The position numbers and the translations under genes are program-made. Shown here piece after piece: positions 62,638-64,000 of a DNA stretch of 64,000 nucleotides. The first letter of the stretch is position 1. The number at the start of each line of letters is the position of its first letter. Below the pieces are notes generated by a model. It did no database searches. It was given only the letters and a program-made list of their open reading frames with translations, and had not been told where the DNA came from. Origin of the DNA: DATBGO01 sp050011895 (lineage in GTDB: Bacteria; Actinomycetota; Actinomycetes; Streptosporangiales; Streptosporangiaceae); assembly GCA_050011895.1 (NCBI GenBank), contig JBEKIF010000001.1, positions 1 through 64,000 on the forward strand, given 5' to 3'.

Positions 62638-64000
62638 ATGAGCGTCCTCGCGATCGACGCAGGGACGACGGGCGTTACTGCCTTGGTCGTCGCCGCTGAT
62701 GGCACCGTGGCCGGCCGTGGTTATCAGGAATTCCGCCAGTATTTCCCGGAACCCGGCTGGGTGGAACACCTGCCGGAGGGTATCTGGCAGGCCACCCTCT
62801 CGGCCTGCAGGCAGGCGCTGGCCTCGGCCGCCGGTGCGGCACCGGTCAGCTGCATCGGGATCACCAACCAGCGCGAGACTGCCGTGGTCTGGGACCGCGC
62901 CACGCTCGCCGCGCCGCGGCGGGCCATCGTCTGGCAGGACCGGCGGACCGCCGCCAGGTGCGACCAGCTGCGCGAGCAGGGCGTCGAGGAGCGGGTCGCC
63001 GCGCTCACCGGGCTCCGGCTCGATCCGTATTTCACCGCCACCAAGCTGAGCTGGCTCGCCACGGGCGACCCTTCCACCTGGGCCGGGATCACGGACGGCT
63101 CGATCGCCGCCGGTACCGTGGACTCCTACCTGATCGCACGGCTGACGGGCGGGCATCGCCACGTCACCGACGCGTCCAACGCCTCGCGCACCCTGCTCTT
63201 CGACATCGAAGCCGGGCAGTGGTCTGCTGAGCTGTGCGAGCTGTTCGGCGTGCCGCCACATGCGCTGCCTGAGGTCGTGCCATCCTCGGCGGTCGTCGGC
63301 CACACCGACCCTGACGCGTTCCTTGGCCTGTCGCTGCCGGTGGCCGGCGTGGCAGGTGACCAGCAGGCGGCGCTGTTCGGCCAGGCGTGCTTTGCCCCCG
63401 GCGCGGTGAAGTGCACCTACGGCACGGGGTCGTTCGTGCTGTGCAACACCGGGGCGACGATCGTGCGCTCGCAGGCCGGCCTGCTGTCCACGGTGGCATG
63501 GATGGATTCGTCGGGGGCGCTGACCTACGCGCTGGAGGGATCCGTCTTCGTGACCGGCGCCGCGGTTCAGTGGCTGCGGGACGGGCTCGGGCTGCTTGAC
63601 AACGCTGGCCAGAGCGAGGCACTGGCGCGCTCTGTTCCCGACTCTGGCGGCGTGGTCTTCGTGCCCGCGCTGACCGGGCTCGGGGCGCCGGACTGGGATC
63701 CGTCAGCACGGGGTGCGATCTTCGGCCTGACCCGCGGGACTACCCGTGCGCACCTGGTCCGTGCCGCCCTCGAGGCGATCGCGTTCGAGGTGCGCGACGT
63801 CGCCGATGTCATGGTCGCGGAATCGGCCGCACTCACGGCCGGGGCCGCCGCGGCGGGCGGCGCCGGCGATTCGGCGCCGCCAGGTGCGGAGGGTGCGGCG
63901 CCGGCCGGCCCGGAAACTGCGGCGCCAGCGGGTGCGGACGCTCCGGCGGCGCTGCGGGTGGACGGTGGCGCGAGCGCCAACAATCTGCTCATGCAATTGC
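62638..64000 (+). CDS. glpK: glycerol kinase (FGGY family), 3' end outside window
   Basis: The first 454 codons of a glycerol kinase-type enzyme. IDAGTTGVTALVV is the phosphate 1 motif; GITNQRETAVVWDRAT, IVWQDRRTA, VAGDQQAALFGQACFAPGAVKCTYGTGSF and VPALTGLGAPDWDPSARG are strongly glycerol-kinase-like. ALRVDGGASANNLLMQ follows an unusual Ala/Pro/Gly-rich insertion (about residues 398-437). The ATG is 39 bp from the divergent pfkA start, has no ribosome site and follows CACACT by 6 nt, so it may be leaderless. The frame stays open to the end of the window. Confidence 0.93.
   Translation, partial: MSVLAIDAGTTGVTALVVAADGTVAGRGYQEFRQYFPEPGWVEHLPEGIWQATLSACRQALASAAGAAPVSCIGITNQRETAVVWDRATLAAPRRAIVWQDRRTAARCDQLREQGVEERVAALTGLRLDPYFTATKLSWLATGDPSTWAGITDGSIAAGTVDSYLIARLTGGHRHVTDASNASRTLLFDIEAGQWSAELCELFGVPPHALPEVVPSSAVVGHTDPDAFLGLSLPVAGVAGDQQAALFGQACFAPGAVKCTYGTGSFVLCNTGATIVRSQAGLLSTVAWMDSSGALTYALEGSVFVTGAAVQWLRDGLGLLDNAGQSEALARSVPDSGGVVFVPALTGLGAPDWDPSARGAIFGLTRGTTRAHLVRAALEAIAFEVRDVADVMVAESAALTAGAAAAGGAGDSAPPGAEGAAPAGPETAAPAGADAPAALRVDGGASANNLLMQL

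Noticed and set aside
62599..63303. N-terminal extension of the pfkA frame
   Set aside because: It runs antisense through glpK. MRIGVLTGGGDCPG at 62598 has a ribosome site and fits family length.

Overview
The window is a high-GC chromosome segment from an actinomycete (Actinomycetota). The evidence is GC-rich third codon positions, many GTG/TTG starts, and actinobacterial marker genes: the integration host factor mihF, the developmental regulator bldD, an Rv2175c-type DNA-binding protein, a PASTA kinase, an ECF42 sigma factor, an F420-type LLM oxidoreductase and a PriA without helicase motifs. The order pyrR-B-C-carA-B-pyrK-D-F-mihF-rpoZ-coaBC-metK-priA is typical of the phylum. I cannot fix the order or genus. 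I saw no tRNA, rRNA, insertion sequence, prophage or CRISPR array.

Layout. 1-4530: a partial unknown gene, a CoA-transferase, an aldose epimerase and an XdhC/MobA pair. 4639-7531: riboflavin operon ribE-ribBA-ribH (minus strand) behind an FMN riboswitch. 7600-14786: a sugar ABC transporter (binding protein, single-domain ATPase, permease) next to a response regulator and an unusual 913-residue protein that fuses an ABC ATPase domain to a histidine kinase. 14820-16557: ECF42 sigma factor and its DGPF/YCII partner with a matching promoter. 16638-28866 (mostly minus): rpe, a DUF2786 gene, a frameshifted hydrolase, rsmB, fmt, def, a hypothetical gene, priA, metK, coaBC, rpoZ. 29172-39992 (minus): mihF and the complete de novo UMP operon with a PyrR-binding loop ahead of pyrR. 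40144-44509: bldD, a HEPN protein, a GNAT, metF and a polyprenyl synthase. 44632-49163: a STAND regulator with eight 40-residue TPRs and an LtrA membrane protein. 49239-55975: thiamine genes (thiE; TPP riboswitch-thiOSG), Rv2175c homologue, FAD oxidoreductase and PASTA kinase. 56038-64000: YedY-like oxidoreductase, aroF with a leader-peptide attenuator, LLM oxidoreductase, thiI, methyltransferase, pfkA and partial glpK.

Most striking is the 7600-14786 module. The kinase carries an ABC domain that shares an unusual motif with the transporter's own ATPase. The promoter of the transporter operon has two pairs of 11-bp-spaced GTTAAC-like repeats ending 11 bp before a -10 box, the layout expected for OmpR/PhoB-type activation. 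This suggests transport-coupled signalling in which the sensor is physically part of, or mimics, the transporter ATPase. Other notable points are an aromatic-rich leader peptide with an attenuator ahead of aroF, an ECF42 target promoter, the absence of gmk from its usual place, and a recurring pattern of Ala/Gly/Pro-rich insertions, some built on 15-21-bp tandem repeats, in otherwise conserved enzymes (carB, glpK, rsmB, ribBA, pyrC, prenyl synthase).
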